Positions 6,587 through 8,524 of a DNA stretch of 8,524 bases are shown here, one piece after another (positions within the stretch are counted from its first letter, which is position 1; every line of letters begins with the position of its first letter). Below the pieces are notes generated by a model that searched no databases, had not been told where the DNA came from, and saw nothing but the letters and a program-made list of their open reading frames with translations. Made by a program: the position numbers and the translations under genes. This stretch comes from Clostridia bacterium (lineage in GTDB: Bacteria; Bacillota; Clostridia; UBA1381), in assembly GCA_017380475.1 (NCBI GenBank), contig JAFODX010000120.1, positions 1-8,524 on the forward strand, in the 5' to 3' direction.

Positions 6587-6615
6587 AGTATACCACATTC
6601 TATGTTAAAATACAA
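6587..6615 (-). promoter_or_regulatory. ssrS: Extended -10 promoter of 6S RNA
   Basis: On the minus strand: -35 TTGTAT (6610-6615), 17-base spacer, -10 TATACT (6587-6592) preceded by TGG, giving an extended -10 (TGnTATACT). The predicted start is about 6580, just before the 5' strand of the RNA's closing stem. The promoter begins 29 bases past the DUF1292 stop. Confidence 0.8.
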
Positions 6616-6622
6616 GTGGTAT
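6590..6622. repeat. Inverted repeat framing the 6S promoter
   Basis: ATACCAC (6590-6596) and its exact complement GTGGTAT (6616-6622) are separated by 19 bases. One arm overlaps the extended -10 element and the other abuts the -35. It has no following T-tract in either direction, so it is not an obvious terminator. It may be an operator or chance. Confidence 0.45.
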
Positions 6623-6644
6623 TTCATTACAATTGCGTTACAAT

Positions 6645-6923
6645 TTATTCGCCTTTTGCAGCTTCTTCGTCACGCTTAACAAACTCATCGAATGCCTTCT
6701 GCAACAATGCCTCATCCTCAATCGGAACAAGCTCTGCTTCTTCACTTTCGATATCACCTTCAACTCTCATAATGAGAACCTCAAGGTCATCAGTCTGTTC
6801 TTCTTCGGGCAGACATTCAATCATAGCAAAAAATGTTTCGCCGTCAAGCTCATAAACATCAATTACTTCAAATTCGATTTCTACGCCGTTTTCGTCTTCC
6901 AATAAAATAATATTGTTCTCCAT
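6645..6923 (-). CDS. DUF1292 small acidic protein (YrzB family)
   Basis: A 92-residue, very acidic protein with a DUF1292 pattern. It opens with NNIILLEDENGVEIEFEVIDVYELDGETFFAMIECLPEE, a run of short beta strands, continues with a second strand pair (DDLEVLIMRVEGD), and ends in a helix (EALLQKAFDEFVKRDEEA). The length is normal for the family. Its function is unknown; in many Firmicutes it is linked to ruvX and alaS. There is no membrane segment or signal. A Shine-Dalgarno AAAGGG precedes the ATG. It follows ruvX by 60 bases and has its own promoter inside that gap, so it can be transcribed apart from the upstream genes. Confidence 0.9.
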   Translation of the reverse strand: MENNIILLEDENGVEIEFEVIDVYELDGETFFAMIECLPEEEQTDDLEVLIMRVEGDIESEEAELVPIEDEALLQKAFDEFVKRDEEAAKGE

Positions 6924-6958
6924 GTCATTTTTCCCTTTCTATAAATTTTCATAATAAT

Positions 6959-6987
6959 ATTCTAATATATTTAACACAAATTGTCAA
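6959..6987 (-). promoter_or_regulatory. Internal promoter for the DUF1292 gene, overlapping the ruvX stop
   Basis: On the minus strand: perfect -35 TTGACA (6982-6987), 17-base spacer, -10 TAGAAT (6959-6964). The -35 shares bases with the ruvX TGA stop (6984-6986). The predicted start near 6952 gives a leader of about 28 bases. It would allow the DUF1292 gene to be expressed independently. Confidence 0.75.
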
Positions 6988-7400
6988 CTGTTATTTTTAC
7001 GTTTCATATATGTTTCGAGTATCAGACATGCTGAGACCGTATCAATAACATCCTTACGTTTGCCGCCACGGGTATTGGTTGCATTTAAAAACTGCGATGC
7101 TCCGACGGTTGTGAGGCGTTCGTCAACAAACTCAATCCTGCCGTCATATATCTCACCCAAACGTTTTGCAAACTTATACGTCGCTTCGGCACGAAAACCT
7201 TCTGTGCCGTCCATATTCTTCGGCAGACCGATTACAATTTCTTCAGGAGCATATTCCTTTATTATCGCATCAAGCTCTGCCATAAGCTTCTTTACTCCAC
7301 CGTTTTTGACAGTGCCGACGCCCTGTGCAGTTATTCCTAAAGGGTCAGTTACTGCAACACCAACTCGTGCATCGCCAAAGTCTATTCCCATTATACGCAT
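6984..7400 (-). CDS. ruvX: RuvX/YqgF, RNase H-fold nuclease (putative Holliday junction resolvase)
   Basis: A 138-residue YqgF-family protein of normal length (YrrK in Bacillus). The RNase H-like acidic sites are visible: Asp7 in MGIDFGDARVGVAVTDP, Glu94 in FVDERLTT (91-98) and Asp120 in RKDVIDTVSACLIL. The family signature GLPKNMDG (58-65) is also present. Known roles are pre-16S rRNA 5'-end maturation in E. coli (YqgF) and a proposed Holliday junction resolvase activity; which applies here is not shown by sequence. The start is supported by GGAG about 9 bases upstream, embedded in the end of the thioesterase gene, 6 bases away. It is the second gene of the unit that starts at the promoter at 8188-8216. 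Confidence 0.96.
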   Translation of the reverse strand: MRIMGIDFGDARVGVAVTDPLGITAQGVGTVKNGGVKKLMAELDAIIKEYAPEEIVIGLPKNMDGTEGFRAEATYKFAKRLGEIYDGRIEFVDERLTTVGASQFLNATNTRGGKRKDVIDTVSACLILETYMKRKNNS

Positions 7401-7406
7401 AGTTTT

Positions 7407-8120
7407 TTACTCCAATCCAAATTTCACTGCCGACATAAGCTCACCGTCACACTTGATTGCTATAAAGCATCCGTCCGAAAGCTCACTGTAATGACACGTA
7501 ACTGTTTTTCCGTACTCAATCGCTTTGCGGTACATTATCTCAAAAGATGTCACTTTCTTCTCATAAACAGCATCGGGTAAAATACATTTTGCAAGATCCA
7601 GATAGCATACATTGTTCATATGATTGTTTGCATCAATAAAATTACGGTCAATATAGTATTCTTTTGAAATCTGATATTCTTCCGGCTCTTTAAGCTTACC
7701 TATCCACGGTCCTTCAAAATTGGTACGGTCCTTTTCTGTTCCGTAGCGTTCACCGGTTTCAGGGGTGACACGTTCAGGGCGTCCTGTTTTTATATCCATT
7801 CTCGCCCAGTTGGAAGCAGCCGTAATCACAAGTTCGCCGTCTGCGTTATATATTTCAAACTCACGGCTTGCCAGAAATCCACGCATATCGTGACTCCACG
7901 TACGGCACTCCACTCTTTCATCAAGCTTCGGACGTTTATGTATTCTTACGTCATACGCCGTCAGAAACCAGCGCACAGAAGTTGTTTTTACGCTGTCGCC
8001 CGCCATTTCACCGTGCATTGTGGCAACGTCCTCAAACATTTTAAGAATCGCACTGTCTGAAAGTTCAAGGTTTCGGTTTGTACTGCTGTAGCCTATATAA
8101 AATTTTTCTGTGATTATCAT
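7407..8120 (-). CDS. Acyl-ACP thioesterase (Fat-type, PF01643)
   Basis: A 237-residue acyl-ACP thioesterase, expected to release free fatty acid from acyl-ACP in the cytoplasm. It has the double hot-dog layout of the bacterial family. The first half carries SVRWFLTAYDVRIHKRPKLDERVECRTW-like strands (48-75) and the SNWARMD strand (103-109). The second half carries the active-site segment D-x-N-x-H-x-N-N (163-170), where Asp163, Asn165 and His167 match the catalytic Asp-Asn-His of plant FatA/FatB. In plant enzymes a Glu follows YRR; here the same place reads YRKA, so that residue is not conserved. The ATG has an AAGGGAGTG Shine-Dalgarno site. It is the first gene of a unit with ruvX (6-base gap), and faces a lipid kinase across a divergent promoter region. 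Confidence 0.88.
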   Translation of the reverse strand: MIITEKFYIGYSSTNRNLELSDSAILKMFEDVATMHGEMAGDSVKTTSVRWFLTAYDVRIHKRPKLDERVECRTWSHDMRGFLASREFEIYNADGELVITAASNWARMDIKTGRPERVTPETGERYGTEKDRTNFEGPWIGKLKEPEEYQISKEYYIDRNFIDANNHMNNVCYLDLAKCILPDAVYEKKVTSFEIMYRKAIEYGKTVTCHYSELSDGCFIAIKCDGELMSAVKFGLE

Positions 8121-8187
8121 TTTTACACTCCCTTAAACGAATTAATTGTAATTACTGCCTTTGTCTACTTTCTCCTGTTATTATCTT

Positions 8188-8216
8188 ATTATATCAGATA
8201 ACGAAACAAATTTCAA
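8188..8216 (-). promoter_or_regulatory. Sigma-A promoter of the thioesterase-ruvX unit
   Basis: On the minus strand: -35 TTGAAA (8211-8216), 17-base spacer ending in TGA, perfect -10 TATAAT (8188-8193). The predicted start near 8181 gives a leader of about 60 bases in which I see no strong hairpin. Confidence 0.85.
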
Positions 8217-8236
8217 GATTTTTACAATTTTAGTTA

Positions 8237-8265
8237 TTGACGAACTTCAAAAAATGTATTATAAT
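8237..8265 (+). promoter_or_regulatory. Sigma-A promoter of the lipid kinase gene
   Basis: -35 TTGACG (8237-8242), 17-base spacer, perfect -10 TATAAT (8260-8265). The predicted start near 8272 leaves about 40 bases of leader. It is divergent from the thioesterase promoter, with only 20 bases between the two -35 elements, so one bound protein could affect both. Confidence 0.85.
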
Positions 8266-8298
8266 ACATAGTGTAGATTTATGGTTTCTGCAACTCAC

Positions 8299-8306
8299 AG
8301 AGGTGA
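8299..8306 (+). promoter_or_regulatory. Shine-Dalgarno site of the lipid kinase gene
   Basis: AGAGGTGA lies 5 bases before the ATG at 8312 and fixes that start. Confidence 0.75.
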
Positions 8307-8311
8307 ACAAA

Positions 8312-8524
8312 ATGGGAAATAAATTATTATTTATATTTAATCCTAACTCAGGAAAAGGTAAGATCAAAAACTCGTTATATGAAATAATAGACTGCTTTAC
8401 TTATGCAGGTTATGATGTTACCGTCTATCCTACAAGACACGCAAACGACTGCGAACGGAAAATACAGAGTTGTGCTGATGAATATGACCTTGTTGTTATT
8501 TCCGGCGGTGACGGTACATTGAAC
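8312..8524 (+). CDS. Diacylglycerol kinase-family lipid kinase, N-terminal part (cut by window end)
   Basis: The first 71 residues of a DagK/YegS/BmrU-type kinase. LLFIFNPNSGKGK (5-17) is the family's N-terminal nucleotide-binding segment, and DLVVISGGDGTLN (59-71) is the GGDGT motif that binds ATP phosphates; the spacing between the two is normal. Such proteins phosphorylate diacylglycerol or related lipids at the inner face of the membrane, and members are usually about 300 residues. The frame is open at the window edge because the window ends there, not because the gene is broken. The lipid substrate cannot be told from this part. It is the only clear plus-strand gene of the AT-rich region and has its own promoter. 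Confidence 0.92.
   Translation, partial: MGNKLLFIFNPNSGKGKIKNSLYEIIDCFTYAGYDVTVYPTRHANDCERKIQSCADEYDLVVISGGDGTLN

Noticed and set aside
6318..6598. Two minus-strand ORFs of 65 and 61 codons
   Set aside because: They lie within the structured RNA and its flanks, have no Shine-Dalgarno site and give Cys/Pro-rich, low-complexity-free but unrecognisable peptides. The RNA explains the sequence better.
7060..7491. Plus-strand ORF of 143 codons
   Set aside because: It is antisense to ruvX and the thioesterase end, both strongly supported by family motifs, and has no ribosome binding site or recognisable protein features.
8121..8187. Thioesterase leader considered for a fatty-acid riboswitch or FapR-type operator
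   Set aside because: I see no stable hairpin and no clear palindrome in the 60-base leader.
1..8524. Search for CRISPR repeats, transposases, phage genes or a defence island
   Set aside because: No spaced direct repeats and no such genes were found; the AT-rich part is a compact core-gene region.

Overview
The window looks like a low-GC, spore-forming member of the Clostridia (Firmicutes/Bacillota). The basis is a roughly 40 % GC chromosome, consensus sigma-A promoters with 17-bp spacers, purine-rich Shine-Dalgarno sites, a GerW/YtfJ sporulation protein, a ScpA/ScpB pair and a Firmicutes-style 6S RNA. No species can be named from the sequence. Almost every gene is on the minus strand, so the layout reads from right to left.

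Right end (about 8524 to 6645): a divergent promoter pair lies between a plus-strand diacylglycerol-kinase-family lipid kinase (cut by the window end) and a minus-strand unit of acyl-ACP thioesterase, RuvX (YqgF) and a small acidic DUF1292 protein. The DUF1292 gene also has its own near-perfect promoter, overlapping the end of ruvX. Next come an extended -10 promoter and a structured RNA of about 200 nt (6580 to 6372), which I call 6S RNA (ssrS).

Middle (6349 to 4389): a single-gene unit with its own promoter and a strong intrinsic terminator. It encodes a 619-residue zinc-aminopeptidase-like protein (M28/DUF4910 type).

Left (4368 to about 121): a tightly packed operon from one promoter at 4340-4368. 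It runs M50 site-2-type protease, scpA, scpB, DUF2953 (YtfI-like), gerW/ytfJ, then a B12-binding-type radical SAM protein, with most junctions overlapping or only a few bases apart. It combines chromosome segregation (ScpA/ScpB, the kleisin and winged-helix partners of SMC) with membrane proteolysis and sporulation-linked genes, a common kind of clostridial housekeeping arrangement.

Extreme left (1 to about 120): composition changes abruptly to about 64 % GC with GC-rich codon use and a plus-strand reading frame. The radical SAM gene is cut off here after about 404 family-like residues. This is either an assembly chimera or a real recombination/insertion boundary, and it is the clearest anomaly in the window. 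I found no CRISPR array, transposase, tRNA or rRNA, and no convincing evidence for a novel multi-gene system; most of the window is ordinary core genome.
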